64,000 nucleotides of DNA from positions 105,264,796-105,328,795 of the forward strand of contig NC_081412.1 of NCBI RefSeq assembly GCF_030272615.1, in the 5' to 3' direction. The stretch's first letter is position 1; each line of letters starts with the position of its first letter. The position numbers were made by a program, and so were the translations under genes. This document shows, one piece after another, positions 10,163-22,539 of this stretch. The notes below the pieces were generated by a model. That model was not told where the DNA came from, did not search any database, and saw nothing but the letters and a program-made list of their open reading frames with translations. This stretch comes from Cryptomeria japonica (taxonomy: Eukaryota > Streptophyta > Pinopsida > Cupressales > Cupressaceae).

Positions 10163-13058
10163 TCCCGGTAAACATATTTGTCTTTTCTTATCTGTTTAAT
10201 TTAAAGCACTACGAATCATAGAAAAGTAGACAAACTTTTCACCAAACAGTTAGAAAATCATCTAATTGAATAGCCTCTGAATTTAGGTATAGCTCCCTCT
10301 AGTAAATATTCATTCGGCTCCAAATTACATATAATCAATAGAATGCTTTTCACCAGAAAGCACTTAAAGGCAATTGCATACAACAGTCAATATAAAATGA
10401 ATGCAAGTACTGATCCATATATAACTTTTTATATAAAGCCGACAGACTTCATATGAACACTAAAACAAAATGAAAAAGCTTATAAAGATGAAATTAGCCA
10501 ATAGTTTTATGCACATATAGAAAGTATAACAACCTCTTCTTCGAAATAGATTTACACAGAAATCGGACTTCAAAAATCAAACACATAGATTTGAACCTGA
10601 AAATAGCTGTTAAAAAGATTTCACATTCATAGATGATCATTCACTTTCTTCATACACAAAATGTTCTTAGATAGTCTTAAAGATAGTCTATTTCAAAAAC
10701 TTAGCGAACCCCTTCAAAGTTATTACATAAGATATTTATAGGTCATCAGACCCAATAGTCCTTTTTAAACCAAAGTAAAATTAACTCATAAGAGTTAATG
10801 GAAATCAACCCTAATTGCAACAACTGAAATTTAAAGAAAATAACTAGGCTTGCTGGCAAACAACTGCCAGCAGCGCTAGTCATGCAGTCTGCTCCGTTTT
10901 GGTGTGATTGCTTGGGTTAGAGTCTTGAATAGACACCATCACTACCTTGGTCGCGCTCCACTCTCGGTGCACTTTTGAAAACTCCTGGATTATCGTTATG
11001 TGCGGCAAACTGATATGAATAACCCTCTGCTTCCAGAGATCCTTCTTTCTCTTCACCATTTGCACTTTATCTCTATGAGAATCCAGATGATCGAGGAAGA
11101 CAGTGAGCATCAATTCCACATTAGAGATCCTTGTGAAATCTTCCATGGTCAAGGATTTCTCCATCTTGATCTATCTGATGTGACTGCCAAACTAGCTAAT
11201 CATCTCTGTGGTGTCCTCCAGAGTTTCACCGTCTTCCTTAAGTAATTGAACATCCACATAGTGTAAGTCCTTCTGCATGGTCGCCCTCAAGTCTATTAAT
11301 TCGCCACGTAGAATGGCTGACTCTCTATAACCCTACACAATAATCTGAGTGCGCCATTCAATACTCTCATTGCAAATGAACATAATATTTTCATTTAGTC
11401 CTAACACTTGGTTTTCAGCAAGAAAGTTCATTAGCCCATAACGTTGAATATCCCGCATCTGCTTCAAAATCACAACCCATTTGGACTTCTCCTTCTGCCA
11501 TGAGACCAAGTCAGAGTCTAAGGCTTTGGTGACCTCATTGGCATCCTTAAAAATCTAGACCAAGTCGGTTATGCAATTGGTTGCCTGGCACATAATTGTG
11601 GTGAGCCATTCTGAGAAAACCTCGATGATCATCCTATTCCATTGAACTTCATCCAGGAATTTTTGATTGCTAGGTGACTTTGGACTAAAAGGACCTGAAT
11701 GCTAGGATAATGGCAATGGGATGTTCTGCAAAGCATGGATATATTGAGCCATTTGTGTTAAACTTTGTTTCAGCTCAGCCTTGTCTCTCTCATCCTTCCA
11801 GGTATGGGAGATGATTTTTTTGGTGGAAGACTCCAAGTGCTCAACATCCACGGCTCTGGTTCTGATTCCCAAATCTATTCATTCAACAACATAATCTTCT
11901 TCTGAAGCCATAGCAGCATCTTTGCTAGACTCAGGTCTAGCAATGTCTGCAGTCCAATGCTTTGTATTTTCATCAAAGTCAATCTTTTCCTTTGTTTTTA
12001 GCTTTTTGGGCTTTGTAGACCTTCCCAGACATTTACTTACAACATCCTCCATTGATACTAAAATCGGAACTACATTCCTTTTCCTGGTGATGGAATCACT
12101 TAGATATTTCGGTGCTAGGGTTAGTTCTTTTGAAGACATGGATGGAAACCTTGTTGAGGATGGTGGCGTACTATGGTCTATATGAGACTGGATTTCGAGT
12201 GTTCCTCAGTCCTGAAAAATAGTGTCTATGTCAATTGAAACCTTGTCCACTTCAGAAACAAGGGATGCCATCTTGCTCAGTGTTTTCTCTGGGTCCAAAT
12301 CTAGAATGAGGTGAGAAACCGATGGTTTAAAACCCTTCTTAGATCTCGATCTAGTAACCCAGCCAACAATAGATAGCTCAACCCTGATGTTAGGTTTCTC
12401 TTCTTTAATCCTTTCCTATGCTTTTCCCACATCAGAAACAAGAATGTTAGTCACAACAGAAATTTTACTTGCAGTACTCCTCTTCCTACTTTTGCTTCTT
12501 GAACTGGTGGCTCATGCTGGGTGAAAACAGCGACCCCTAAGCCAATTTTCCATCCTTTGGATTACACTGAAAGTGCATGTCTGAACACTATCGCCCATCT
12601 TCTTGTTCCAATCTATTTTTGGAAGAGATTCATCATGAACCCTTTTCATAAACTCTAAGTCATGTATGTCTTCATCATCAAAAGTGACATCCGAGGTATC
12701 CATAGGAAACTTCATGTCATGAATTTGCTTCAGAGTTAACCTAGACCAACTCCTTCTCCGTACTTCAAATTCATCTTGGCAACCCTCCCAATAATATGTT
12801 GATCAAGTACCGCTTTCTTTATATACTGAGCAATGATACCCCTGCTGACAAAGTTATCCCTCTTTACAAAGGACTTCAAATGGAACCTTTTAAATTCAAG
12901 TTCAAGGTTCAATGCATCAAAAACTAATCTACAGCTATAATGTCCTAAATCAATGGGAAAAATTCCACTTGTGTCAGAGTCCTCACCATAATCTTTTGCA
13001 ATGTAAGCAAGTTGTCTAGATATTTCGACCAATATGCAAGAGTTTGAGATGTACCTAG
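10163..13058 (-). repeat. Gyp1 3' LTR, part 1 (interrupted)
   Basis: This matches 29118-30847 plus 34638-35745 of the 5' LTR almost base for base. In the element's own direction it is the downstream part of the LTR: most of the internal ORF, then about 700 bases of AT-rich R/U5-like sequence. It is interrupted at 13058 by GypS, with CCTAG duplicated. Confidence 0.85.
10880..13053 (-). pseudogene. LTR-internal ORF, 3' LTR copy, C-terminal part
   Basis: The protein is unknown. From N to C: SRQLAYIAKDYGEDSDTSG with LGHYSCRLVFDALNLELEFK (about 12850-13040), a DTSDVTFDDEDIHDLEFMK segment (12715-12512), SMEDVVSKCLGRSTKPKKLK (12139-11879), and a charged helical C-terminus (KSLTMEDFTRISNVELMLTV, 11164-10880) ending at a stop at 10880. 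Stops and shifts break it. The N-terminal part lies beyond GypS at 20983-21981. No catalytic motif, transmembrane segment or zinc finger was seen. Confidence 0.65.
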
Positions 13059-14721
13059 TGTGTAGGGGAAAAAGCGAGACTAGGCTAACATGCCCTAATC
13101 CTACCTTTAGACACACATTGTGGAATACGAAAGAGCCTAGAGGTATCACACAATGGGCTACTTCTTTTTGTGGAAGAGAGAGCCATGGGCTACCTATTAG
13201 GGTTTCTATTCCTTTGTTGTAATTGAAAGATAAAATGATGCAAGTTCAATTCTTAACCCCAAAGTGCAAGTATGAACTAATAACAAGATTGCAGAATTGA
13301 GATTAAACAATGGAAAGCTGTAAACACAAGGACAAGACAAGAATGCAGATGCGTACCCAGAGATACAGTCTGAGTGAAAATGTTTGGGATAGGGGCATGG
13401 GCGCCACTGTCCTGATTCTGCCCCTGAAACTACTCCTGAAACTGCAGTTTTGCCACCTGAAAAGCTATCTGAAACTTGCCGTCTGACAGAGGGACCAGGG
13501 TGCCCAGCGCCCCTGTCCCAAGGACCAGGGCGCCCAGCGCCCCTGTCCTCGCAGGATCAGGGCACCCCACGCCCCTGTCCTCGACTTCTGGGTTGGAATT
13601 TGGTGTGAAGTTCTGTCTCGGTCCGCTTTCGTCGGATCTGCAATTTGCGGCGTCCTCCAAATTCGGAAATCTGCACTTATATCTGAAAAGGGTTGTAGGT
13701 GGCTATATAGGGTTTTGCCTTAGTCAAACCCCTGCTTTGGTGATTTCCACCTCCACGAATAGCCAAGTTGTATTGTAAAAGTAGTGTGTGTGCAGACCTT
13801 GTGTGTGTGCAAGATCCTAAAATGCAAGTAAGCAAACTAGAGCAACCTAGAAAGTAAACCCTAATTGCTTGTAAATGATAATGTAAATGCTCCAAATCAA
13901 GATGCAAAGTGATCTAAAGCATGAATACAAATGATATAATGAGGCTTATGCAAAGACATGAAAACAACATGAAATCATACCCAACCCCAAGGGAGGGGTA
14001 CAAGCCAATCTTTAGTCGGTGATCCCCTATTGCTCTTCAATATCTTCAAAGCCCTAAATGGATGAATGAAATTGATGAATGCTTGATGGGTGGATGTTGA
14101 ATGTTGTTGAAGTCTTCAAAGATCTGCTCTTTCGCTGCATAGAAGGTCCCTGAAACCAAAAATCGGATCCTTTCAAATGAAGAAAGAGAGCTCTTATATA
14201 TGAAACCCTAGGTCTTAATTTCAACTTTTGGCCGACCTAGAGATTGATTCTCCTGCCAATATCTTGGGGTTAAGCTTTATTTTATGATTGGATCGTGCTC
14301 CTAAAATTTCGAGAAAAATGTCCGGGACCATGTGCACTCCGAGCGCCATGGTCCTGACAACTTTTCACCAAATTTTTAGGGCCGTCGGATATGATGATTT
14401 TAGAGAGAATCCCGAAGTTACAGGTGATTTCGAGATGTTTTGACCCCCGGAATCAAGCCCCCAAGTTCAAAATAGGACCTAATTAGGGTTTTTGATTAAA
14501 TGATGTATTGGAAGAATAAAATGAAGGGGGCACACTTTAATGAAAAGGGCCCAACTTTATGATATGGAAAATGATGAAATAAGGCCTTAGACCTAATTAA
14601 TTTGATTAATTAAGTGCTAAAGGGGAAATGCAATGCAAAATGAAAAATGCGCCAAGGCGGGTGCTAAACTAGGTGTGAAATTGTACCACCCTAGCAAGTG
14701 TGTACAATTTATGATGCTACA
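13059..14721 (-). repeat. GypS 3' LTR
   Basis: It starts TGTGTAGGGGAAAAAGCGAG and ends ATGCTACA on the plus strand. Compared with its partner it has an extra duplicated 'gtgtgtgtgcagaccttgt' near 13788 and scattered substitutions. Short ORFs reading GALGALV-type repeats are chance products of the GC-rich tandem repeat inside it. Confidence 0.9.
13492..13583. repeat. GC-rich 30-base tandem repeat in GypS LTR
   Basis: Three imperfect units of 30-32 bases start at 13492, 13522 and 13554. Each has the form GGACCAGGG.GCCCAGCG followed by CCCCTGTCC. The other LTR has the same array near 19771-19855. It contrasts with the AT-rich surroundings. Confidence 0.75.
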
Positions 14722-16062
14722 TTTAACCCCCACTTTAGTGGTCATATGAACACTACGTGCATATGCAAGCTAAAGTACAAAAAAGTAAACATTATTTGAA
14801 AAAGGATATATCCATAAGTCTGTCGAACGAAGCTCCCAGTGGTATCTGCAGTACACAGTTAGGAACCGCACCCTACAAAACACACGTTAGATCACAAAAA
14901 TCACCTAATTCTTACTAAGGAAGGTGATGAAAATTCGAGGGTAGCTATATGCCCCCCCCTGTTTCGGCTTGCTAATTTTAGTGAGTTGAAACAGGGTATC
15001 ATGTTTACCACTTCGAATTGTTAAAGAATATTGATGACAAACGCTCACAAGAAGATTTGATATGAGATCAAGAACTAATGGAGAATCATTTGGTAAGAAA
15101 GAGGACTAAATCTCAATTCAAACACAACAAAGAGTGTGAGGATTTGAGAGTTCTCTAACACAAGATGAAGGATGTAAATGGAAACAAAATGCAAAGAGAA
15201 GAAAAGATAAGATAGTTAAAAAGGGTTATCTTGTAGTATGTGTAAAGGAGATCCTTAGAGGAGAAGAGATCTTTGTATAAAAGATACCTATCCCTAAGAG
15301 GAATTGTCTTAGACAAATATAACATCTTCTAGAATAAGACAAAGAAGAGAATAAGAATGCAATACTTCTTTTGCGAGGTGAAAGTGATTCTTAATGAAGG
15401 ATGACGCTCTTTTTAACCCAATTGGGAGAGTGAATTCATTATGGATGTATTTTACCAAGTGCAAACGAGGTTGTAGTCATGGACTTGCACCTCTTGTAAG
15501 AGAGAATCCTTGAACAAACAACATCAAATGCATACAAGGAATAACATCAAGTAATAAAGTTCACACCATCCATGAAATAGGAAAAAGTGGATCCTTAGAT
15601 AAAAAAAAGGAAAGATCATTGCCTCCCAAGGATAAAGACAATGAGAAGGACTTACACAATATTCTAGGGAGAGATTTAGACATAAGCAAAATGTACTACA
15701 TACTCACATGAGTTCATGCAAGCAAGACATTAGTGTATGTAAAACGCTCCTCACAAGAAGTGGGTAGGATAAGAAAGAGAATACACATCTTCTCCCATAT
15801 ATAGGAAAAGAGGATTCTAAAGAAAAGATGATCAATATTTCCACACTATTACCCCAAAGGGAAATTTTAACCATCAAAAGAAGAGATGTATGAAATCACT
15901 CTTGTCCCCATAGGAACAAGAGATAACATAGAAAATTAGGCTATTATGTTGCTTCAAAAATATGATTGCACTTGAAATTGTACCATCATGAATGACAATG
16001 AGCCCCCCAGTAAATGAGCTACCAATGTCACATAATGATGAGCAACATAATAGCTATTAACG
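14722..16062 (-). other. GypS 3' untranslated region with purine tracts
   Basis: About 1.3 kb between the ORF stop and the 3' LTR has no usable ORF. It holds the LTR-adjacent tract (minus strand AGTGGGGGTTAAA, about 14722-14734) and a second run of eight G (minus strand, about 14953-14960), which could be an internal purine tract. The rest is A-rich on the plus strand, with repeated 'aagaagag'-type words. Confidence 0.6.
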
Positions 16063-19000
16063 TTATTTAAAGACATGATAGATTGAATGAGGTATTTGAA
16101 TATGACAGGCTAGATGCTCAACTATAAGTGAGATCAAAAACATGTATAAAATGATAAAAATTGAAGAAGAAAAGTCACAAGAAATCTTAGAAGAGGGATG
16201 AGTGTAATTTATTAGAGCCTTATCCCTAGAGGAAAGGACTTTATGATGAATAGTAGATAAAGATTCATAAGTGGATTTAGAAATTTGAGGGGAGTTATAA
16301 AGAGATTTGTTCATCGCCAAGATTTCCTTATGAGGGGAATGAGAGTTGATAGAAGTAGAAGATGATTTAGTTGAAATGAGATCATCATCACTACTAAATA
16401 TAGCATTCACATTGAGAGATGGTCTTTTAGATGCTTTGGTGGGCTTAGAAAGATTATATCCAAGTCTAAATGTATATTCATGCATGTTATGTTCTAAAGG
16501 AACTTTAATTCCTTGTTCATTTGTGCCACAACCATTTCCACTATAGCCACTCTTAGCCAAAATGTGAAAACCACGACCATGAAGGGATGCTAAATTAGAG
16601 AGGGATGGTGATGCCTCATAGGTCTCAGTGCTATTTGTATTAGAGGAAGATGTTGAAGAGTTATTTGAATCAGAGGTAGCCACAAAGTTGTTATTGAATT
16701 GCTTAGACAAAGTGGGCTTCTCTTTAGTTTCTTCCTTAGATTTCCCCTTCTCCATCTTAGGAACTCTATATTCTCCTACAAAAGTAGGGTTAAAGTCTAA
16801 AGATCCCCAATCATCATCCAAGAGATCCTTTTCGGGAGAAAAGATATCTCTAGGAGAAGATTCAGATTGAGTAGAAGGATCAAGAGTACTAGAGGGGACA
16901 AAATCCTTAAAGGAAGTAGATGCATTTGAAGTGGTAGAAGGATTGGAAGTAGTTGAACAAAAAGATCCAATTCGTAATGGTTCTTGAAGATTAGTATCAG
17001 CTAGCAAGGTGTATGTTGTATTGTCATAAATTAATTTGACTAGCCCATGCAAAGTTGAGGGGACAGCTTGCATACTATGAAGCCAAGGTCTCCCTAATAG
17101 AAGATTGTAAGTCAAATTACCAGAGATGACATGAATAGGTGTAGGTAAAGTAACAGGACCTACTGTAATAGGTAAGGTTATGATACCCAAACATTCTTTA
17201 CCAACATTATCAAAGCCGCGAATAGAAATAGAAGAACATTTAATGAGAGAATGATCCACACTAAGCTTGTCCAATAAATCAATACTACAAACATTAAGGC
17301 CAGATCCATTGTCCACAAGGGTTCGTCTTATAGCACTTTCATTGATAATGACTACAATCATAAGAGGATCATATTGATTTTGAATTTCATGAGAAGGTAA
17401 CTCATCTTGTGTAAACACAATTTGAGCTTTGGGTTTGCTTGTAGAATCAATCAGGGAAGCCATGTTATTATTATTATTATTATTAGGTGTCACTGCAGGT
17501 GGTACATCTAAATTTTTTAAAGCATCTTGTAACATCCCATGATAGGTAGGTGAAGTTTGAACTAAATACCAAATAGAAATCTTTGCTAGAGTAGTTTTAA
17601 GTTGTTCAATAAGATCATAGTCCTTACTAAGCATTTGTGAAATACGAGGAACTTGAGGAAGAATAGGTTGGGAAGGAGGAAGTGAAGTTGGGATAACTGG
17701 AGGTGGATTAGGTTGCCTATTGTTCCTTGTGTTATAGGTATGAGCAACCGCATTATAACTCTCTCTAGTCAGTTGCTTAGCATACTCATAAGGGCTCTTA
17801 GTAGAATAACTTCCTTGCACAGTAATAATAGGTTTCTTAGGAGTGAAAAAAGAATCATTAGCAAAAGGTTGAGAATTTTGAAAAGGACAAGCACCTTGGA
17901 TAGTGAAGAGAGGTTTGTTAGGTGTTTCATTCACATGTATCAAATTGATCGAGGATGGTTTAGAGGAATGAACAAAAGTGTTGGAAGAATTATTGATAGT
18001 CTTCTCTTGCACTAAAATCTTATCACAGATTAAATCAATTTTAGGAGAGAGACAAGGGGTAGGCATTGATATTCTAGTAGGAAGAGTAATACTAGGAAAG
18101 GTCATATCATCCTCTATCATCAAAGGATCTACATGGGGAATAAACTCTCTAGGAGAAGGATCAACATTACTCTCTAAAGTCTCACTTTTGAGAGGGAGAT
18201 CTTTGAAAGAGATGTTAACCATCTTGCTTTGAACTAGGGTATCCTTATGAGTAGAACCAAGTTGAGGAGAGGGAGATGCTTTATTTTTAGAGGGAGAATA
18301 ATTGAGATTCAAGGAAGGTGAGAAACTATCAAGGGATTTTTCAATCTTGATTTCATCCCCTTTGGCTAGGGTTCTCTCATGGGGTAGAGGATAATCTACA
18401 CCTTCTTCTAATGGTTCATCCCAAATAGTGAAGTGGTTGAAAGGAATGTTTGAAGTATTGTCAATTTCGGGAGAGGAGATAACATTGTTTATTAATTCCT
18501 CATCCTTAAGAGGGAGAGCATTAATAGATGTGTTAAACTCATCCTCTTTCCTCAAAATATGATCTTTAGGGGAGAGAGAATTAAGGAAATTGCTTATTAT
18601 TTCATCTTCTTTCTCTAAGGGATGCTTATGGGTAAGACAAACTTTAGGAGAAGGGTAAGCATTTATTATTAATTCATCATCTCTAGTGGGAATTTTGTTG
18701 GAAAAGGAAATGCCATCATTAGGAAATGTAGGGATAATGTCATCTTCTTGCACAAAAGGATCCTCATGAAGGGAGTGTTTTTTAGGAGCCACAAAGTCAT
18801 CAAGAGCATCATCCAACAAAGCATGATCATATCTATTAAAAGGTTTATCTTTTGATTCAAAAGGAGACATCTCTTCATAGAGGGGATCATTGAAAACAAC
18901 CATGTTACTAGATTTAGTGGAAGAGTTGATAGGAATGTACCCTTGAGAGGAATCATTCGACTTATCTTTCTCATCACAATGAAATGGCATAGTAACAATG

Positions 19001-19137
19001 TTTATGAGTTTTTGGTAAAATGAAGGTTTGGTATCTTTAGGGTTCAAAAACTCATCCAAAGCTTCATCTAATTCATCTTGGCTATACTCATAATCAACAT
19101 AATTGCATACATCATCATAAATATGAACATCTTGCAA
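16063..19137 (-). CDS. GypS protein: acidic N-terminus, Ogre-type protease, G-patch-like motif
   Basis: A frame of 1024 codons is open without a stop. The first in-frame ATG is at codon 50 (about 18990), so initiation is probably there or after splicing. Residues 1-480 are acidic and Ser/Pro-rich with recurring 'KEDEI', 'PLKDEEL' and 'SSP' words. Poly-Asn (about 555-561) comes from an AAT microsatellite near 17467. A retropepsin-like fold follows (about 590-720): RTLVDNGSGLNVC with the active-site DNG form and LLLGRPWLHSMQAVPSTLH, both as in Ogre/Tat elements. A G-patch-like GYSGNGCGTNEQG lies near 880. The C-terminus has a hydrophobic stretch (IFIILYMFLISLIV) that could span a membrane. No capsid, RT or integrase motif is present. 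An intact frame despite LTR divergence suggests selection or recent activity. Confidence 0.8.
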   Translation of the reverse strand: MQDVHIYDDVCNYVDYEYSQDELDEALDEFLNPKDTKPSFYQKLINIVTMPFHCDEKDKSNDSSQGYIPINSSTKSSNMVVFNDPLYEEMSPFESKDKPFNRYDHALLDDALDDFVAPKKHSLHEDPFVQEDDIIPTFPNDGISFSNKIPTRDDELIINAYPSPKVCLTHKHPLEKEDEIISNFLNSLSPKDHILRKEDEFNTSINALPLKDEELINNVISSPEIDNTSNIPFNHFTIWDEPLEEGVDYPLPHERTLAKGDEIKIEKSLDSFSPSLNLNYSPSKNKASPSPQLGSTHKDTLVQSKMVNISFKDLPLKSETLESNVDPSPREFIPHVDPLMIEDDMTFPSITLPTRISMPTPCLSPKIDLICDKILVQEKTINNSSNTFVHSSKPSSINLIHVNETPNKPLFTIQGACPFQNSQPFANDSFFTPKKPIITVQGSYSTKSPYEYAKQLTRESYNAVAHTYNTRNNRQPNPPPVIPTSLPPSQPILPQVPRISQMLSKDYDLIEQLKTTLAKISIWYLVQTSPTYHGMLQDALKNLDVPPAVTPNNNNNNNMASLIDSTSKPKAQIVFTQDELPSHEIQNQYDPLMIVVIINESAIRRTLVDNGSGLNVCSIDLLDKLSVDHSLIKCSSISIRGFDNVGKECLGIITLPITVGPVTLPTPIHVISGNLTYNLLLGRPWLHSMQAVPSTLHGLVKLIYDNTTYTLLADTNLQEPLRIGSFCSTTSNPSTTSNASTSFKDFVPSSTLDPSTQSESSPRDIFSPEKDLLDDDWGSLDFNPTFVGEYRVPKMEKGKSKEETKEKPTLSKQFNNNFVATSDSNNSSTSSSNTNSTETYEASPSLSNLASLHGRGFHILAKSGYSGNGCGTNEQGIKVPLEHNMHEYTFRLGYNLSKPTKASKRPSLNVNAIFSSDDDLISTKSSSTSINSHSPHKEILAMNKSLYNSPQISKSTYESLSTIHHKVLSSRDKALINYTHPSSKISCDFSSSIFIILYMFLISLIVEHLACHIQIPHSIYHVFK

Positions 19138-19333
19138 ATTAAAATCTGAAATTTTGAAATAAAGATTGCATAAAACTTAAACACACAATGCAAAGAAACA
19201 AAGAAACACACTCTCTTTTTTTTTTCTTTTAATGAAAATGAAACTTAAATGAAACACACTAAATCTACATCTAGATCTAACAAATGCAATGCAAGAAAAA
19301 GCAATAATAAGATTCATGTCGGGTTCACCAAAA
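19138..19333 (-). other. GypS leader with primer-binding site
   Basis: On the minus strand the 5' LTR ends ...CACA, followed by TTTTGGTGAACCCGACATG at 19333 downward. This is in the position and style of the Tat primer site (TTTTTGG...). I cannot name the tRNA. The leader upstream of the ORF is AT-rich and has a poly-T/A run near 19215. Confidence 0.55.
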
Positions 19334-20977
19334 TGTGAAGGGGAAAAAGCGAGACTAGGCTAACACGCCCTAATCCTACCTTTAGACACACATTGTGGAA
19401 TACGAAAGAGCCTAGAGGTATCACACAATGGGCTACTTCTTTTTGTGGAAGAGAGAGCCATGGGCTACCTATTAGGGTTTCTATTCCTTTGTTGTAATTG
19501 AAAGATAAAATGATGCAAGTTCAATTCTTAACCCCAAAGTGCAAGTATGAACTAATAACAAGATTGAAAAATTGAGATTAAACAATGGAAAGTTGTAAAC
19601 ACAAGGACAAGACAAGAATGTAGATGTGTACCCGGAGCTAAAATCTGAGTAAAAATGTTCGGGACGGGGGCGTGGGCGCCACTGTCCTGATTCTGCCCCT
19701 GAAACTGCTCCCGAAACTGTTGTTTTGCCACCTGAAAAGCTATCTGAAACTTGTTGTCTGACAGAGGGACCAGGGCGCCCAGCACCACTATCCCAGGGAC
19801 CAGGGCACCCAGCGCCCCTATCCTGGTAGGACCAGGGCACCCCACGCCCCTGTCCAGTCTTCCGGGTTGGAATTTGGTGTGAAGTTCTGTCTCGGTCCAC
19901 TTCCGTCGGATCTGCAATTTGCGGCATCCTTCGAATTCGAAAATCTGCACTTATATCTGAAAAGGGTTATAGGCGGCTATATAGGGTTTTGCCTTAGTCA
20001 AACCCCGCTTTGGTGATTTCCACCTCCATGAATAGCCAAGTTGTATTGTAAAAGTAGTGTGTGTGCAAGATCCTAAAATGCAAATAAGCAAACTAGAGCA
20101 ACCTAGAAAGTAAACCCTAATTGCTTGTAAATGATAATGTAAATGCTCCAAATCAAGATGCAAATTGATCTAAAGCATGAATACAAATGATATAATGAGG
20201 CTTATGCAAAGACATGAAAACAACATGAAATCATACCCAACCCCAAGGGAGGGGTACAAGCCAATCTTCAGTCGGTGATCCCCTATTGCTCTTCAATATC
20301 TTCAAAGCCCTAAATGGATGAATGAAATTGATGAATGCTTGATGGGTGGATGTTGAATGTTGTTGAAGTCTTCAAAGATCTTCTCTTTCGCTGCATAGAA
20401 GGTCCCTAAAACCAAAAATCGGATCCTTTCAAATGAAGAAAGAGAACTCTTATATATGAAACCCTAGGTCTTAATTTCAACTTTTGGCCGACCTAGAGAT
20501 TGATTCTCCTGCCAATATCTTGGGGTTAAGCTTTATTTTATGATTGGATCGCACTCCTAAAATTTCAGGAAAAATGTCCGAGACCGTGTGCACTCCAGGC
20601 GCCATGGTCCCGACAACTTTTCACCAAATTTTCAGGGCCGTCGGATATGATGATTTTAGAGAGAATCCCGAAGTTACAGGTGATTTCAAGATGTTTTGAC
20701 CCCCGGAATCAAGCCCCCAAGTTCAAAATAGGACCTAATTAGGGTTTTTGATTAAATGATGTATTGGAAGAATAAAATGAAAGGGGCACACTTTAATGAA
20801 AAGGGCCCAACTTTATGATATGGAAAATGATGAAATAAGACCTTAAACCTAATTAATTTGATTAATTAAGTGCTAAAGGGGAAATGCAATGCAAAATGAA
20901 AAATGCGCCAAGGCGGGTGCTAAACTAGGTGTGAAATTGTACCACCCTAGCAAGTGCGTACAATTTACGACACTACA
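19334..20977 (-). repeat. GypS 5' LTR
   Basis: A 1644-base partner of 13059-14721. It begins TGTGAAGGGG and ends GACACTACA on the plus strand, directly before the CCTAG target copy. The GC-rich 30-base array recurs near 19771-19855. Confidence 0.9.
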
Positions 20978-20982
20978 CCTAG

Positions 20983-21981
20983 GAAGTCTAAAGGGTTCAC
21001 CCTTAAATCCTTTGACTCTTAAATAAGTGAAATGGTTGAACTATATAAAGAAAATGCCATATATTTTGATGAGCTCAACTACTTCTGTATACATTCTTCT
21101 ATGCAAATTTCCCTTTAACTCAAAGGTCAGCCTTCCAGTGAAAACATCATTCCAGTAGAGATAATCATCAATGTGACCTTTCAAAGTTAAACTAGGATGA
21201 TACTCATAAATCCTCATGCCTTGAACCCATTTTACATGTGACAACCCCAACCACTCTCTCACATAGGCAAGCACATATAGCAGATAAGATGACATATAAA
21301 AATTAGGCATTCCAAGATAATTACTCAGACCCTCATGTAATTTTCCACAATAATAGTTCCCTAATCAATGAACCAGTTTTTATCCAGAGTGACCTGGATG
21401 AAGAAATATATCCAGTCTTCCCAGTAAAAAGAGTGAGAATTATCGTTCACCTTGCTCAGGAGTATAACCAAATCTTGGATTGCTGGAATTAAATATTCAC
21501 GAGTTAAAGGTCTCGGCAGCCTCGAGCCCCCTTTTTGGAATTTTACGAGCCAATTTTGAGCAATCACTATTTATAATATTGCTTCTTCTCAGAGAAGATC
21601 CCGTAAGATTTACCAATGGTCCAGTCTTCATAAGGTTCCTAGTGTGGAATACCCATGGCTGCCATTACCGTTTGTCTGTCAATGGACAACAAGACTTCAC
21701 CATCATTTCTCCTTATGCACCTATTGCCCTTGTCGTAATGATTCATGCATTCTAAGACTAACTCTAGGTAGGGAGCAATTGTGGGAAAAGCGGCGGCTTC
21801 TAATAATCCACTCTGAGCCACAGCTCTCATCATGGGTTCTGCAATTGAATTCTTTTACTCTCTCTAGAAAGACCTCTAAATCTAGTTGAACTAGGGTTGT
21901 GTCACCCAACTCTGGTAAAGAGCTTATAAGGGAAGATGAACTCATAAATTTGGGTAAAACAGGCCTCATATTTTGGTTCAT
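20983..21981 (-). pseudogene. LTR-internal ORF, 3' LTR copy, N-terminal part
   Basis: It begins with ATG at 21981 (MNQNMRPVLPKFMSSSSLIS...), about 870 bases inside the LTR. Recognisable pieces are QLDLEVFLERVK, LVLECMNHYDKGNRCIRRND (21740-21780) and DRQTVMAAMGIPH, then RLPRPLTREYLIPAIQDLVI (about 21510) and LSHVKWVQGMRIYEYHPSLT (about 21220). Several stops and shifts break it. The sense continues at 13053 on the far side of GypS. The family is unknown to me. Confidence 0.6.
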
Positions 21982-22539
21982 GGTTTTTCCCAAATCAATC
22001 CAAGGCGAAGAAGGAAATTGAAAACAAAAACAAGCAGCTAAAGAACACCCAGATCTTTTAAAACAAACTGTAGAAATTTAGAAAATTGTCGAACATACCT
22101 TCCTCTGCTCTTTGTAAACCTCTATCACTGCCTAATTTTCCCACTCCTAAAACTCCTTCTCAAAATCTTCCCATGAAAATAATAATTTCAATGAGACAAC
22201 TACTCAGTTTTTAAAGCGGAGAAAATCTTACCCATCATTACTAAAGCTGCCTTCATTACTCCTTATTAGTGTGAAGTTACTTTGAAATGATTGTGCTGAG
22301 GTATGCCTTAACCATTAAGTCACTTCTCTTCTGACACAGCAGATCTTCACACATCTTTTCCATAAATGGCAGATTTCAAATTATTAGAAAAAGGAATATT
22401 CATTCCCTCGGCGGTCGTCTATCATGTTTTGAAAGTCCACACCATCACCTCGTGGCAAGTCACATGCCTCCCAAAGAACCTATACATAAAACTCAGAGCC
22501 TTGCGCAATCATCACAAAAAGATATTAACATGACGGATG

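Larger units (their letters stand above)
13059..20977 (-). mobile_element. GypS: short Tat/Ogre-like element without polymerase
   Basis: The 7919-base element has TG...CA ends and a perfect 5-base target duplication CCTAG (13054-13058 and 20978-20982). Its LTRs are 1663 and 1644 bases and about 95% alike by eye. The orientation is minus: a purine tract (AGTGGGGGTTAAA) abuts the left LTR, and a TGGTGAACCCGACATG primer-like site abuts the right LTR. The inside holds one long ORF with an Ogre-type protease and a G-patch-like motif. RT, RNase H and integrase are absent, so it must depend on another element's enzymes. Confidence 0.9.

Noticed and set aside
13430-13778. ORFs with GALGALV / APSAPV repeats in GypS LTR (also 19481-19950)
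   Set aside because: They come from the GC-rich 30-base tandem repeat in the LTR and are not conserved as proteins between the two LTRs.
16346-18232. Plus-strand ORFs opposite the GypS protein
   Set aside because: Antisense shadows of the 1024-codon minus-strand ORF, which has protease and G-patch-like motifs.
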